Source: Elstera cyanobacteriorum (GTDB taxonomy: Bacteria; Pseudomonadota; Alphaproteobacteria; Elsterales; Elsteraceae). Taken from it: 64,000 bases of DNA. The notes under the pieces were generated by a model. That model was not told the DNA's origin. It ran no database searches and saw nothing but the letters and a program-made list of their open reading frames with translations. The stretch lies in contig NZ_NOXS01000032.1 in NCBI RefSeq assembly GCF_002251735.1, positions 434,001-498,000 of the forward strand, given 5' to 3'. Of the stretch, positions 49,984-59,834 are shown one piece after another (the stretch's first letter is position 1; each line of letters begins with the position of its first letter). The position numbers were made by a program, and so were the translations under genes.

Positions 49984-50635
49984 GGGTTACCTCCGCAAAA
50001 CGATCAATCCAAGCGGTTAACTCGTCCGACCGGGTTTTCAGCGCCGTGCGGTTAACGATCAACCGAGAAGAAACATCCGCAATCCGCGCCACTTCCACAA
50101 GCCCATTGGCGCGCAGGGTAGCCCCCGTGGAAACGAGGTCGACAATACGCTCGCACAACCCCAGAGTGGGGGCGAGTTCCAAGGCGCCGTTGAGTTTCAC
50201 GCATTCGGCCTGCACGCCGCGCTTGGCGAAATAAGCCTTGGTGATTTCGGGATATTTCGTCGCAACCCGCACATGGCTCCACTGCTGCGGCTCGTCGGCT
50301 TCGACCAGGGCGGCTGGTTCGGCAACCGAAATATGGCAGCGACCGATCCCGAGATCGAGCGGCGAATAAAGCTCGGAGTAGTTAAACTCCATCAGCACAT
50401 CCGACCCCGCAACCCCCAGTTCCGCCGCGCCGAACGCCACGAAGGTGGCAACATCGAAGCTGCGCACGCGGATGATCTGAAGCCCCGGAATATTGGTCTC
50501 GAAGCGCAGCTTGCGGGACGAATCGCGCAAAAACTCCGGCTCCGGCTCGATCCCGATGCGGGCCAAGACCGGCATAACCTCGTCGAGAATGCGGCCTTTC
50601 GGCAGCGCGAGCACGAGGGGGCGGCTATCCATCAA
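49967..50635 (-). CDS. hisG: ATP phosphoribosyltransferase, short form
   Basis: A 222-residue catalytic subunit for the first step of histidine synthesis ([52 protein letters not shown]). It lacks the C-terminal regulatory domain, so a HisZ partner, not in this window, is expected for activity and feedback control. It overlaps hisD by 17 bases and DUF2948 by 4. Confidence 0.95.
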   Translation of the reverse strand: MMDSRPLVLALPKGRILDEVMPVLARIGIEPEPEFLRDSSRKLRFETNIPGLQIIRVRSFDVATFVAFGAAELGVAGSDVLMEFNYSELYSPLDLGIGRCHISVAEPAALVEADEPQQWSHVRVATKYPEITKAYFAKRGVQAECVKLNGALELAPTLGLCERIVDLVSTGATLRANGLVEVARIADVSSRLIVNRTALKTRSDELTAWIDRFAEVTRARAA

Positions 50636-51069
50636 ACGGCTCCTTTGCCGCTATCGGCATGGGTTGGCACCGAGGCGCAGGGCCAGGGGGCGCCAAAATC
50701 TTCGGCCAGAATATCAAGGCTGGAAATGGTAAAGCGGATTGCCGCTTCCGGCTGCCCGGCGCATAGCAGCACCAGCGGCCCGCCAGGGGTGTGGGTGAGC
50801 GTCAGCGCCGACAGAAAACGCCCGCGTTCGGTCAGATCAAAGCCCTTGCGCTGCACCCCCGTGACGTGGCGGATGCGCAGGGCCATATGTACCCGCTCCC
50901 GCGCGTCTGGGGCTTCCCAGCGAAAGCGATTGGCGACTGCCAGGAATTCGCCCGCCCCGGCATCGAAATGCAAATCGGCGACGGGCAACAGCGCGTCTTG
51001 CAGACAGGCACTGAGAATCTCGAGATCCGCCGCGTCGGCGGCCCGTAATTTCAGGCCCGGCGCGCTCAT
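50632..51069 (-). CDS. DUF2948 family protein
   Basis: A 145-residue protein: [28 protein letters not shown], then [25 protein letters not shown] and LSALTLTH, the DUF2948 pattern in alphaproteobacteria. Function unknown. It sits between murA and hisG with 4-base overlaps on both sides, so all are translated as a unit. Confidence 0.9.
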   Translation of the reverse strand: MSAPGLKLRAADAADLEILSACLQDALLPVADLHFDAGAGEFLAVANRFRWEAPDARERVHMALRIRHVTGVQRKGFDLTERGRFLSALTLTHTPGGPLVLLCAGQPEAAIRFTISSLDILAEDFGAPWPCASVPTHADSGKGAV

Positions 51070-52355
51070 GCGTCCTCCCGCACCCGCGCCACATCGGCGC
51101 CGCAGGCCGCCAGCTTTTCCTCAAGCCGCTCATATCCGCGATCCAGATGATAGACGCGGTGGACGGTGGTTTCCCCCTCCGCCGCTAACCCGGCCAGCAC
51201 GAGACTGACGGAGGCGCGCAGATCGGTCGCCATCACCGGCGCGCCGGTCAAGCGCTTGACGCCGCGCACCAGGGCCGACGATCCGTGAATGGTGACATTC
51301 GCCCCCATGCGCGCCAGTTCTGGCACGTGCATGAAGCGGTTTTCGAAGATCGTTTCGGTCATCATCGCCGCGCCATTCGCCACGGTCATCAGCGCCATCG
51401 TCTGGGCCTGAAGATCGGTGGCGAAGCCTGGAAACGGCTCCGTCATCACATCGACCCCGATCAGCGGTGCCGAGGTGCGGGCAACGCGGATGCCGCCCGC
51501 TTCCGCCGTGACCGTCACCCCGGCTTCGCGCAGCTTATCGACGAAGACCGGCAGATGCTCGATATGGGCATTGCGCAGCAGAATATCGCCGCCGGTGATC
51601 GCCGCCGCAATCGCATAGGTGCCTGCTTCGATCCGGTCGGCGACGATCTGGTGCTGGGCGGCGTGCAACCGCTCGACGCCCTGGATGCGCACGGTATCGG
51701 TGCCGAGGCCCTCGATCTTGGCGCCCATCGCGATCAGGCAGTGGCCGAGATCGACCACTTCCGGCTCGCGCGCCACATTCACAAGCTCGGTTTCGCCCTT
51801 GGCCAGCGCCGCCGCCATTAAGAGATTTTCCGACGCGCCGACCGACACGACCGGAAAGACGAAGCGCCCGCCCGTCAGGCCCTTCGGCGCGCGGGCTTCG
51901 ACATAGCCTTCCGACAGATCGATTTCGGCCCCAAGGGCTTGCAGCCCCTTTAGGTGAAGATCGATGGGCCGCCCGCCGATGGCACAGCCGCCGGGTTGCG
52001 ACACGCGGGCAATCCCGCAGCGCGCCACCAACGGCCCCATGACGAGGAAGCTCGCGCGCATCTTGCGCACAATATCGTAGGGCGCGGTGGTAGAGGTGAT
52101 TTCCTTGGCCGTCAGCGCCAGCACCCGCCCGGTATGGCCGCCATTGGCGGCGCCGTTCATCGAGACCTGCACGCCGTGCTGCCCGAGCAGCGCCAGCAGC
52201 GTCGAGATATCGGCGAGATGCGGGACGTTGGAGAGGGTCAGGGTTTCATCGGTCAGCAGCGCCGCCGTCATCAGCGGCAGGGCGGCATTCTTCGCCCCGC
52301 TGATGTCGATGGTACCCTTTAGGACGTTGCCGCCGCGAACTCTGATCTTATCCAC
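51066..52355 (-). CDS. murA: UDP-N-acetylglucosamine 1-carboxyvinyltransferase
   Basis: A 429-residue enzyme that adds enolpyruvate to UDP-GlcNAc, the first step of peptidoglycan synthesis. [23 protein letters not shown] (shortened: [12 protein letters not shown]) opens it; the catalytic Cys is in [13 protein letters not shown] (fosfomycin target), and [15 protein letters not shown] and [13 protein letters not shown] follow. It begins the murA, DUF2948, hisG, hisD, UPF0262 operon, 30 bases downstream of the dcd stop. Confidence 0.97.
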   Translation of the reverse strand: MDKIRVRGGNVLKGTIDISGAKNAALPLMTAALLTDETLTLSNVPHLADISTLLALLGQHGVQVSMNGAANGGHTGRVLALTAKEITSTTAPYDIVRKMRASFLVMGPLVARCGIARVSQPGGCAIGGRPIDLHLKGLQALGAEIDLSEGYVEARAPKGLTGGRFVFPVVSVGASENLLMAAALAKGETELVNVAREPEVVDLGHCLIAMGAKIEGLGTDTVRIQGVERLHAAQHQIVADRIEAGTYAIAAAITGGDILLRNAHIEHLPVFVDKLREAGVTVTAEAGGIRVARTSAPLIGVDVMTEPFPGFATDLQAQTMALMTVANGAAMMTETIFENRFMHVPELARMGANVTIHGSSALVRGVKRLTGAPVMATDLRASVSLVLAGLAAEGETTVHRVYHLDRGYERLEEKLAACGADVARVREDA

Positions 52356-52385
52356 CGGATTATCCTCTCTCGAACGGACGGCTGG

Positions 52386-52940
52386 TTAAAGGCGCGGCAA
52401 GGTTACGCCGCGCTGGCCCATATATTTGCCCGCGCGGTCGGCATAGGAAACTTCACACGGCTCGTTGCCCTGGAAGAACAGAAACTGGCAGATGCCCTCA
52501 TTGGCATAAATTTTCGCGGGCAGCGGCGTGGTATTGGAGATTTCAATCGTCACCTCCCCCTCCCACTCCGGCTCCAGCGGCGTCACATTGACGATGATGC
52601 CGCAGCGGGCATAGGTCGATTTGCCGAGGCAAATCACCAGCACATCGCGCGGGATTTTGAAATATTCTACCGTCTGCGCCAGAGCGAAGCTGTTCGGCGG
52701 GATGATGCAAACGTCGGTCTGCCGATCCACGAAGCTCTTGCTGTCGAAATTCTTGGGATCGACAACGGCGGCATCGACGTTGGTGAAGATCTTAAAGTCG
52801 CTCTTCACCCGCGCATCGTACCCATAGGACGATAGGCCGTAGGAGATAACGCCGTCGCGCGACTGCCGCTCGACGAAGGGCGAGATCATCCCTTCTTCCA
52901 GCGCCATTTTGCGGATCCATTTATCCGACAGTATCGCCAT
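52386..52940 (-). CDS. dcd: dCTP deaminase
   Basis: A 184-residue trimeric enzyme that deaminates dCTP to dUTP. Blocks: [50 protein letters not shown] with the catalytic Glu region, and [11 protein letters not shown]. It precedes murA on the same strand and may share its transcript. Confidence 0.96.
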   Translation of the reverse strand: MAILSDKWIRKMALEEGMISPFVERQSRDGVISYGLSSYGYDARVKSDFKIFTNVDAAVVDPKNFDSKSFVDRQTDVCIIPPNSFALAQTVEYFKIPRDVLVICLGKSTYARCGIIVNVTPLEPEWEGEVTIEISNTTPLPAKIYANEGICQFLFFQGNEPCEVSYADRAGKYMGQRGVTLPRL

Positions 52941-53040
52941 GCTGCGTGCCGCTCCTTAAAGCCATTCTGTACCGGCGTAACACCCGGACCTTGGCTTCTA
53001 CCCCAGGCACGGGCGGGCTTTCAAGCTGCCCCGCCCGTTT

Positions 53041-53217
53041 TCATGGGCTGGACGGGGTTGCATCGGGGCCAAGCGCCTCGTCGGCGGCATCGTCGCGCCC
53101 GCGCTTCTGCTGCTTGCGGCGCTTCAGATTATCGCGCAGGGCGGCGGCCAGCCGGTCGGCCCGCGCCTGCTGCTGCGCTAAAGTTTCCGGGGTGATGCTG
53201 GGAGGGGTCTTGCTCAT
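53041..53217 (-). CDS. Small basic hypothetical protein
   Basis: A 58-residue protein starting MSKTPPSITPETLAQQQARADRLAAALRDNLKRRKQQ with a charged tail. The Arg/Lys-rich amphipathic helix and the composition look coding, and short proteins of this kind occur near murA and dcd in alphaproteobacteria. No clear ribosome site; the frame upstream of 53217 has poor coding character. Function unknown. Confidence 0.55.
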   Translation of the reverse strand: MSKTPPSITPETLAQQQARADRLAAALRDNLKRRKQQKRGRDDAADEALGPDATPSSP

Positions 53218-53380
53218 GATGAAACGACTATCCACACCCGCCGTGAAAACGAAAATAGCGAAACCCTTCGGCCTGCCGCACACTATGACCGCTTTTTCGC
53301 ACTTGCCAAGCCCAAGCCTGTGGGGTAAACACCCGCCCACACCGAACGGCGCCCTGCCGAACGATGGAAAAGACGGCGCT

Positions 53381-53455
<75 letters not shown>

Positions 53456-53516
53456 TCTTCCAGGCCTTCAAGTCTCTGACTTGGAGGTTTTTTGTTTTTG
53501 GGGCTTTAGTTCCCGT

Positions 53517-54344
53517 ATGAGCTTTTCCGTTTTCGCCCTGGTTCTCGTCGCCGCTGCCGTTCACGCCGGGTGGAATGCGCTGATCAAGGGGGCGGGCGAT
53601 AAGATGCTGAGCACCGGCCTCGTCACGGTTATGGCGGCCGGGCTGGCCGCAGGGGGCTTGCCGTTCCTGCCGCTGCCAGAAACTGCGCTTTGGCCGTATA
53701 TCCTGGGCTCGACCCTCCTGCAAATTCTCTACTATGCCTTGGTGGCGGGGGCCTATCGCCGGGCCGATTTCAGCCAAGCCTATCCGCTGATGCGCGGCAC
53801 CGCGCCGTTAATCGTTGCCCTTGTGGCACACTTTGGTCTTGGGCAACCGCTGCCGGGCTGGGCATGGGCGGGCGTCGGTCTGCTGTGCGGCGGCATTATC
53901 GCCACGGCGGGTGGGCGTCGCGGGGGGCCGGGAACGGGGATGGCCCTGCTCAACGCGTTTGTGATCGCGGGCTATACGCTGGTCGATGGGATGGCGGTCC
54001 GCCGCACGGGCTCTCCCCTCGCCTATACGCTCTGGATTTTTCTGCTGACCGGCGTCGCCCTCGGAACCTGGACTCTCGCCCGCTATCGGCGGCGCGCCGT
54101 CGACTATGCCCGCCGCCACTGGGCCCTCGGCCTAAGTGGCGGGGCGGGCACGCTGATCGCCTATGGTATTGCCGTCTGGGCGATGGGCCAGGCGCCGATT
54201 GCCCTTGTCGCGGCCCTGCGGGAGACGTCCATCGTGTTTGCCGCCGGACTGGCGGTTTTGCTGTTTGGCGAACGGCTGCCGCGCGCCCGCTGGCTTGCGC
54301 TCGGGGCGATCCTCGGCGGGGTTGCGGTGCTGCGGTTGACTTAA
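53517..54344 (+). CDS. DMT-superfamily (EamA-like) transporter
   Basis: A 275-residue membrane protein with ten hydrophobic segments in two EamA repeats: FALVLVAAAVHAGWNALIK opens the first, and ALLNAFVIAGYTLVDGMAVR the second; AALRETSIVFAAGLAVLLFGERL near the end is the typical last-helix block. Substrates of this family are diverse metabolites. The ATG at 53517 is preferred over an in-frame start at 53481, which gives an unlikely lead. It overlaps the convergent kinase gene by 4 bases. Confidence 0.85.
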   Translation: MSFSVFALVLVAAAVHAGWNALIKGAGDKMLSTGLVTVMAAGLAAGGLPFLPLPETALWPYILGSTLLQILYYALVAGAYRRADFSQAYPLMRGTAPLIVALVAHFGLGQPLPGWAWAGVGLLCGGIIATAGGRRGGPGTGMALLNAFVIAGYTLVDGMAVRRTGSPLAYTLWIFLLTGVALGTWTLARYRRRAVDYARRHWALGLSGGAGTLIAYGIAVWAMGQAPIALVAALRETSIVFAAGLAVLLFGERLPRARWLALGAILGGVAVLRLT

Positions 54345-55273
54345 ACGACGGGCACCGTCGGGGCTAACTCATGCGCCCAAGGCGGGTTGGCCCCCGTTCG
54401 GGAAACGGTGACCGCCGCCGCCCGGGCGGCCAGGCTCAGCGCCCGACGAAGATCGCCGATCTCAAACCGGGCGATCCCGTCCGGCGTTAGGCGTCCGCAG
54501 GCGGCCAGCCCGGCCAGAACGCCCGCCGCAAACGTATCCCCCGCGCCAATCGTATCGGCAACCGGGACGCGCACCGCAGGAACAACAACATGGCCGCAGT
54601 CGGCCCAAGCCTCTGCCCCGGCACCGCCGCGCGTGACGACGACGAGCTTAACGCCGGCGTCTAGCCAGTGATCGATCACCCCCTCCCCGCCGATCCAGGC
54701 CAAATCCTCGTCGGAGAGTTTTAGAATATCGGTAACGGCGATCAGCCGGGCGAGACGCGCGCGATAGGCATCAGGTTCCGCCAGCAGCGCGGGCCGAATA
54801 TTGGGATCGAGGGAAATCAGCCGCTTCCCGGCTTCCCTTAGGGCCAGGGCTTCGAAGGCGCTGCCGCAAGGTTCCTGCATCAAGCTGGTCGCCCCAAAAT
54901 GCAGGGCGGTGATCGCAGGCGGCAAGGCGGGCAAATCGGCAGGCGCCAGCATGACCCCCGCCGATCCCTGATCGACGAAGCGATAGCGCGCCTGCCCGTC
55001 GGTCAGGGTAACAAAGGCCATCGCCGTAAACCGGTCGGTGCGCGGGGCAAGATCGGTCTGCACCCCACTGTCGGCCAGGGTTGCGCGCAGCAGATCGCCA
55101 AACGGATCGGTTGAGATCGGGGCAAAAAAAGCGGTCGGCGCGCCGAGCCGCCCGAGGGCAATTGCCGTATTGAAGAGCGCACCGCCCGGTAAGGGGCGCA
55201 AACACGGCTGCCCATCCGCCGAAACGGTCGGAACCATATCGATCAGCGCATCGCCGCAGCACAGGATGGTCAC
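54341..55273 (-). CDS. frcK: PfkB-family fructokinase
   Basis: A 310-residue sugar kinase: CCGDALIDMVP, PGGALFNTAIALGRLGAPTAF (N-terminal signature region), DPNIRPALL, KLSDEDLAWI, VVTRGGAGAEAW and the C-terminal signature DTIGAGDTFAAGVLAGL with the catalytic Asp. Context with a fructose-type ABC importer and a ROK regulator suggests it phosphorylates fructose, as FrcK does in Sinorhizobium. Its ATG overlaps the regulator's stop (ATGA). Confidence 0.88.
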   Translation of the reverse strand: MTILCCGDALIDMVPTVSADGQPCLRPLPGGALFNTAIALGRLGAPTAFFAPISTDPFGDLLRATLADSGVQTDLAPRTDRFTAMAFVTLTDGQARYRFVDQGSAGVMLAPADLPALPPAITALHFGATSLMQEPCGSAFEALALREAGKRLISLDPNIRPALLAEPDAYRARLARLIAVTDILKLSDEDLAWIGGEGVIDHWLDAGVKLVVVTRGGAGAEAWADCGHVVVPAVRVPVADTIGAGDTFAAGVLAGLAACGRLTPDGIARFEIGDLRRALSLAARAAAVTVSRTGANPPWAHELAPTVPVV

Positions 55274-56478
55274 CGAACCGGCTCCTTCAGCGTTACTTTC
55301 GGATCAAGCAGATACGAGTCGAACAAGGGCAGGCTGGCCCCGCCAATCGCCCTTGCCATACTGCCCGCCGTCCCTTCGACGATCTGCGGCGCGACGATCC
55401 CCTGCAAATCAAGCCGCCCCATCGCCGCGCGCGTTGCCGCGACCAGCCTTTCGCGTACCGCAACGGGAAACGCCCCATCAAGGATCGCCGCCGAAAAATC
55501 GATGACCGAGCAGGCCGCCGCAATCGCCTGCGCCAGATTATCCGCTGCCATCGCGATCCAAGCGTCGAGCACGCTGCCGAGATCGTCCCAATCGTCTGGG
55601 GTACGCCATAGCCGCGACGGGTCTTCCCCCGCCGCCTTCAAGGCTTGTTCGAGTGTGAACAGCGAGGCGACGTTGATCAATTGGCCCCATTTTTGGGTGG
55701 GGCTGCGCACCGGCATCGAGCCGACCGCCCCAGCGTTGCCCGTGCGCCCGCGATAAACGGTGCCGTTCAGCACCACGCCCCCGCCGATAAAATAGCCGAC
55801 GAAGAAATAAATGAAGTCGGGGTAGTCCGCCCCCTGCCCGAAGGTCAGTTCCGCCCCGCAGGCCGCCGTCGCGTCATTTTCGACAAATACAGGGTAGGGC
55901 TGCACCTCGGCCAGCAGATGAACAAGGTCCGTGTCGCGCCAGGCCTGCATATCGGCGCCAACAATATCGCCCCACAACCAGAGTTCGAAGGGAATGGCAA
56001 CCCCCAGCCCGGCGATCCGGCCCCGTAGGTCCGGCGCCAGGGTCTCGGTTAAGGCGGGCACCCCCTGGGCCACGAAGCGGGCGATCCCCTCCGGCGACGG
56101 CCAAGCGTAGGCTTCGCGCAGAACCTGCCGAACCGTGCCGACGAAATTCAGCAGCAGCAGTTCCGCACTGCGCCGCCCGACCTTAAGCCCCAGGGCAAAC
56201 ACCCCATCGGGATTAAGCGCTAAGGGCGTGGACGGTTGCCCGACCCGACCGCGCTGGCGTTCGCCCCGGACCAGCAGTTGATCGTCCTCCAGCCGCCGCA
56301 TGGTCACCGAAGCGGTTTGCGGCGATAGGCCGGTCATGCGGGCGATTTCGGCCTTCGGTAACCCGCCGTGACGCCGCACGAGCGACAGCATCAACCGTTC
56401 GTTCAGGGTCAACCCGCCCGAAGATTTGCGCCCTGCCGGATCTACGCCCGGTTCCTGGCTGTTTGCGTTTAGCACCAT
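55270..56478 (-). CDS. frcR: ROK-family transcriptional regulator FrcR-like
   Basis: A 402-residue repressor: an N-terminal winged helix (LNERLMLSLVRRHGGLPKAEIARMTGLSPQTASVTMRRLEDDQLL) followed by a ROK sugar-kinase-like domain (ALGLKVGRRSAELLLL, GVAIPFEL, VENDATAACGAELTFG, YFIGGGVVLNGTVYRGRTGNAG). ROK regulators of this type sense sugars. It is divergent from frcB and coupled to frcK. Start: GGAGG best fits the ATG at 56478; an ATG at 56481 directly precedes it, and longer frames extend into the operator. Confidence 0.88.
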   Translation of the reverse strand: MVLNANSQEPGVDPAGRKSSGGLTLNERLMLSLVRRHGGLPKAEIARMTGLSPQTASVTMRRLEDDQLLVRGERQRGRVGQPSTPLALNPDGVFALGLKVGRRSAELLLLNFVGTVRQVLREAYAWPSPEGIARFVAQGVPALTETLAPDLRGRIAGLGVAIPFELWLWGDIVGADMQAWRDTDLVHLLAEVQPYPVFVENDATAACGAELTFGQGADYPDFIYFFVGYFIGGGVVLNGTVYRGRTGNAGAVGSMPVRSPTQKWGQLINVASLFTLEQALKAAGEDPSRLWRTPDDWDDLGSVLDAWIAMAADNLAQAIAAACSVIDFSAAILDGAFPVAVRERLVAATRAAMGRLDLQGIVAPQIVEGTAGSMARAIGGASLPLFDSYLLDPKVTLKEPVR

Positions 56479-56539
56479 CATTCCTCCCGCCCGCACGGTC
56501 TTAGAGCAAGGGTGCGGCCCGCACAAGAATGCCGCATCG

Positions 56540-56593
56540 AATAAATAAATCAATCTGCTTTATCTATTGACGCCCGGTTGAAGAGGGTATTAT
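56540..56593 (+). promoter_or_regulatory. frcB promoter with overlapping operator
   Basis: AATAAATAAA (56540-56549) and TTTATCTATT (56559-56568) are inverted repeats matching at 9 of 10 positions with a 9-base spacer. TTGACG (56567-56572) overlaps the right arm as -35, and TATTAT (56588-56593) is a likely -10, though the 15-base spacing is short; TTATCT at 56590-56595 gives 17. A ROK repressor bound here would block RNA polymerase at frcB and possibly frcR. Confidence 0.6.
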
Positions 56594-56689
56594 CTAGCCG
56601 TCGAGAGGGGACGCAGGTCCCCTGTCCAAACGAACAGAGACAGCGCCTCGCGACAGGCGCGCCTATCGATCCACCGGGAGGATCCCAAT

Positions 56690-57712
56690 ATGAAAGTTCT
56701 CACGCTTGCATCCTGCGTTGGCGCCCTTGTTGCCGGGATGGCGGTCAGCAATGCCGCCCTGGCCCAAACCAAGGCCTGCCTGATCACCAAGACGGAAACC
56801 AACCCATTCTTCGTGAAAATGAAGGAAGGGGCGGCCGCGGCGGCGACCAAGAGCGGGATTACGCTGCAAACCTTTGCCGGTAAGCTGGATGGCGACGTTG
56901 AAACCCAAGTGGCGGCGGTCGAAAGCTGCATCGCCGGCGGCGCCAAGGGCATTCTGATCACCCCGTCCGACTCGCGCGCCCTGGTGCCGGTCGTCGCGAA
57001 GGCCCGGCAAGCGGGTGTTTTGGTGATCGCGCTCGATACGCCGCTGGAACCCGCCTCTGCCTCTGATGCGGTGTTCGCCACCGATAATTTCAAAGCGGGC
57101 GAGTTGATCGGCAAATGGGCCGCCGCCAAGATGGGCGATAAGGCCAAATCGGCGAAAATCGCCCTGCTCGATCTCAGTGCCCAGCAGGTGTCGGTCGATT
57201 ATCTGCGCGATCAAGGGTTCTTGAAGGGCTTCGGCATTGACATCAAAGATCCCAAAAAGATCGGCGACGAAACGGATGCGCGCATCGTCGGCCATGACGT
57301 GACGGCGGGCAACGAAGAAGGCGGGCGCAAGGCGATTGAAAACCTGCTGCAGCGCGACCCCAGTATCAACATGGTCTATACCATCAACGAACCGGCGGCA
57401 GCGGGGGCCTATGAAGCCCTGAAAGCCCTTGGGATCGAAAAGAATGTCACCATCGTATCGGTCGATGGCGGCTGCCCGGGCGTGCGGAACGTCAAACAAG
57501 GTGTGATCGGCGCCACGTCGATGCAGTTCCCGCTGCTGATGGCCGCCAAGGGGATCGAAGCGATCGAAGCCTTCGCCAAGACCGGCCAGAAACCCAAAGC
57601 GACCGATGGTCTCGACTTTTACGATACCGGCGTCGAGTTGATCACCGATGCCCCCGTCTCGGGCATCCCGTCGATCACGTCCGAGGATGGTCTGAAGAAG
57701 TGCTGGGGCTAA
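56690..57712 (+). CDS. frcB: Fructose-type ABC transporter substrate-binding protein
   Basis: A 340-residue periplasmic sugar-binding protein of the ribose/fructose family (type I fold). Signal peptide [22 protein letters not shown] to [26 protein letters not shown] starts the mature domain; [45 protein letters not shown] and [16 protein letters not shown] line the sugar site. The sequence is close to FrcB of rhizobia. GGGAGGA precedes the ATG. First gene of frcBCA. Confidence 0.92.
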   Translation: MKVLTLASCVGALVAGMAVSNAALAQTKACLITKTETNPFFVKMKEGAAAAATKSGITLQTFAGKLDGDVETQVAAVESCIAGGAKGILITPSDSRALVPVVAKARQAGVLVIALDTPLEPASASDAVFATDNFKAGELIGKWAAAKMGDKAKSAKIALLDLSAQQVSVDYLRDQGFLKGFGIDIKDPKKIGDETDARIVGHDVTAGNEEGGRKAIENLLQRDPSINMVYTINEPAAAGAYEALKALGIEKNVTIVSVDGGCPGVRNVKQGVIGATSMQFPLLMAAKGIEAIEAFAKTGQKPKATDGLDFYDTGVELITDAPVSGIPSITSEDGLKKCWG

Positions 57713-57808
57713 GCCCCTAACGTTCTAACCGTCCGAATACTCTTCCTCCCCGGGCAGGGTGGTCCGGCGCACCTTTTCCCTAAGGCTGCTTCCGGTATCG
57801 CCCTGCCC
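57705..57808 (+). other. Hairpins between frcB and frcC
   Basis: GGGGC-TAA-GCCCC (57705-57717) overlaps the frcB stop codon, and GGGCAGGG (57752-57759) can pair with CCCTGCCC (57801-57808). Such structures after a binding-protein gene often protect its mRNA or reduce transcription into the permease gene, giving more binding protein than membrane subunits. No T tract, so a full terminator is unlikely. Confidence 0.45.
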
Positions 57809-57837
57809 TCATTCTTTATGGGACAGAGGAGCCTGCG

Positions 57838-58953
57838 ATGAGCAAGGCTAGTGCAGAACGGGCACGGCTGCCCGCTTCCAGCGATGGATTGACCATGACC
57901 CGAGTTTCCCCCCCTGACGGCGAAAGCAAGCTGAACGAGAATTTCGCGAAATTCTTGGAACCCGCCCCCTCCCCCCTCGTGCGGCTTCAGCATTTCTTGC
58001 ACGGTAACCCGACGATGGTGCCGGTCATCGTGCTGCTGCTCAGCGTTCTGGCGTTCGGTGTAATTGCGGGGGACCGGTTCTTCCATCCCTTTAACCTGTC
58101 GCTGATCCTTCAGCAGGTGTCGATCATCGGCATTCTGGCGGCGGCGCAGAGCCTGGTGGTGCTGACGGCGGGGATTGATCTGTCCGTCGCGGCAATCATG
58201 GTTCTCTCCTCCGTCATCATGGGGAAACTCGCGATCGATGTCGGGCTGCCGACGCCGCTGGCGATTGGGATCGGCTTTGCGGTTGGCGTTGGCTGCGGCT
58301 TTATCAATGGGGCGCTGGTCACCCGCCTCAAGCTGCCGCCGTTCATCGTAACGCTCGGCACCTGGAACATCCTCTTCGCGCTGAACCTTTGGCTGTCCAA
58401 CGCGCAATCGATCCGCAGTCAGGACATCGACCAAAGCGCCCCGCTGCTGAAATGGTTCGGGGAGCGGGTCGGCTTCCTTGGCGCGCAGTTTACCTACGGC
58501 GTCTTTTTGACGGCGATCCTCTTTGCCGCCCTCTGGTTCCTGCTGAACCGCACCGCTTGGGGCCGTCACGTCTATGCGGTGGGCGACGATAAAGACGCCG
58601 CCGAACTGGCCGGGATCCGCACCAACCGCACCTTGATCAGCGTTTATGTTCTGGCCGGGCTTGTCTGTGCGCTGGGCGCCTGGGCGTCGATTGGCCGCGT
58701 CGGCTCCGTCAGCCCACAGAGTTTTTACGAAGGCAATCTGCAATCCATCACGGCGGTTGTGATCGGCGGGATCAGCCTCTTCGGCGGGCGCGGGTCGATT
58801 TTGGGGCCGTTGATCGGCGCCTTGATCGTCGGCGTATTTCAATCGGGCCTCCGCCTGTCGGGCGTCGATGTCCTGTGGCAGATGTTTGCGATTGGCTGGC
58901 TTATCATTCTCGCGGTCGCCTTAGACCAATGGATCCGAAAGGTGTCGGCATGA
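57838..58953 (+). CDS. frcC: Fructose-type ABC transporter permease
   Basis: A 371-residue inner-membrane permease of the RbsC/FrcC type with about ten helices after a 60-residue cytoplasmic lead. LILQQVSIIGILAAAQSLVVLTAGIDLSVAAIMVLSSVI (shortened: LTAGIDLSVAAIMVLS) is the diagnostic segment; LPPFIVTLGTWNI and YEGNLQSITAVVIGGISLFGGRGS also fit. GAGGAG precedes the ATG at 57838. Its stop overlaps frcA (ATGA). Confidence 0.92.
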   Translation: MSKASAERARLPASSDGLTMTRVSPPDGESKLNENFAKFLEPAPSPLVRLQHFLHGNPTMVPVIVLLLSVLAFGVIAGDRFFHPFNLSLILQQVSIIGILAAAQSLVVLTAGIDLSVAAIMVLSSVIMGKLAIDVGLPTPLAIGIGFAVGVGCGFINGALVTRLKLPPFIVTLGTWNILFALNLWLSNAQSIRSQDIDQSAPLLKWFGERVGFLGAQFTYGVFLTAILFAALWFLLNRTAWGRHVYAVGDDKDAAELAGIRTNRTLISVYVLAGLVCALGAWASIGRVGSVSPQSFYEGNLQSITAVVIGGISLFGGRGSILGPLIGALIVGVFQSGLRLSGVDVLWQMFAIGWLIILAVALDQWIRKVSA

Positions 58954-59720
58954 CCCCCGTTCTTCAAGCAAAGGGCTTGGTGAAGCGCTATGGCCGCGTC
59001 GTCGCCCTCAACCACGCCGATTTTGATCTCTACCCGGGCGAAATTCTGGCGGTCATTGGTGATAATGGCGCGGGCAAATCCTCGCTGATCAAAGCCTTGT
59101 CCGGGGCGTTGGTGCCAGACGAGGGCGAAATCCTGCTGGATGGCGTGCCGGTCAGCTTCCGGTCGCCGCAGGAGGCGCAGGATGCCGGGATTGCAACGGT
59201 CTACCAGACCCTCGCCCTCTCCCCCGCGCTGTCGATTGCCGATAATATGTTCCTGGGGCGGGAACTGCGCAAACCGGGACCGCTCGGGCGGTATTTCCGC
59301 GTGCTGGACCGCGCGGCGATGGAGCAGAAGGCACGCGGCATGCTGTCAGACCTCGGCCTGCTGACCATCCAAAACATCCGCCAGCCGGTCGAGACTCTGT
59401 CCGGCGGTCAGCGCCAGGGTATCGCCGTCGCCCGGGCCGCCACCTTCGGCTCTAAAGTTGTCATCATGGACGAGCCGACCGCCGCGCTGGGGGTCAAAGA
59501 ATCGCGCCGTGTGCTCGACCTCATCCTGCGCGTGCGCGAGCGCGGTCTGCCGATTGTGCTAATCTCGCACAATATGCCCCATGTGTTTGAAATCGCTGAC
59601 CGCATCCATATCCATCGGCTCGGCCAGCGCCTGTGCACCATTCGGCCCAAAGATTATTCAATGGCCGATGCGGTGGCCTTCATGACCGGCGCCAAAGAAC
59701 CGACGGCACAGGCCGCCTGA
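58950..59720 (+). CDS. frcA: Fructose-type ABC transporter ATP-binding protein
   Basis: A 256-residue single-domain ATPase, unlike the double-domain RbsA: GDNGAGKSSLIKALSG (Walker A), ETLSGGQRQGIAVARA (signature), VVIMDEPTAALG (Walker B) and the switch His in VLISHNMPHV. Single-domain FrcA is the rule in rhizobial fructose importers. ATG at 58950 overlaps the frcC stop; an earlier in-frame start lies inside frcC. Confidence 0.93.
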   Translation: MTPVLQAKGLVKRYGRVVALNHADFDLYPGEILAVIGDNGAGKSSLIKALSGALVPDEGEILLDGVPVSFRSPQEAQDAGIATVYQTLALSPALSIADNMFLGRELRKPGPLGRYFRVLDRAAMEQKARGMLSDLGLLTIQNIRQPVETLSGGQRQGIAVARAATFGSKVVIMDEPTAALGVKESRRVLDLILRVRERGLPIVLISHNMPHVFEIADRIHIHRLGQRLCTIRPKDYSMADAVAFMTGAKEPTAQAA

Positions 59721-59728
59721 TCCTGCCC

Positions 59729-59753
59729 CGCCCCAGGCCGGCCGCCTGGGGCG
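59729..59753 (+). terminator. Hairpin after frcA
   Basis: CGCCCCAGGC (59729-59738) and GCCTGGGGCG (59744-59753) form a perfect 10-bp stem with a 5-base loop, 8 bases after the frcA stop. Only a short broken T stretch follows, so termination may be partial. Confidence 0.6.
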
Positions 59754-59834
59754 TTGCGCCGTTTGGGACTAACCCTCTATTGCCCTGAGCGAAACTGCGC
59801 TTAAATGCGCGCGTTTTCGCCACAGGAGCCGCCC

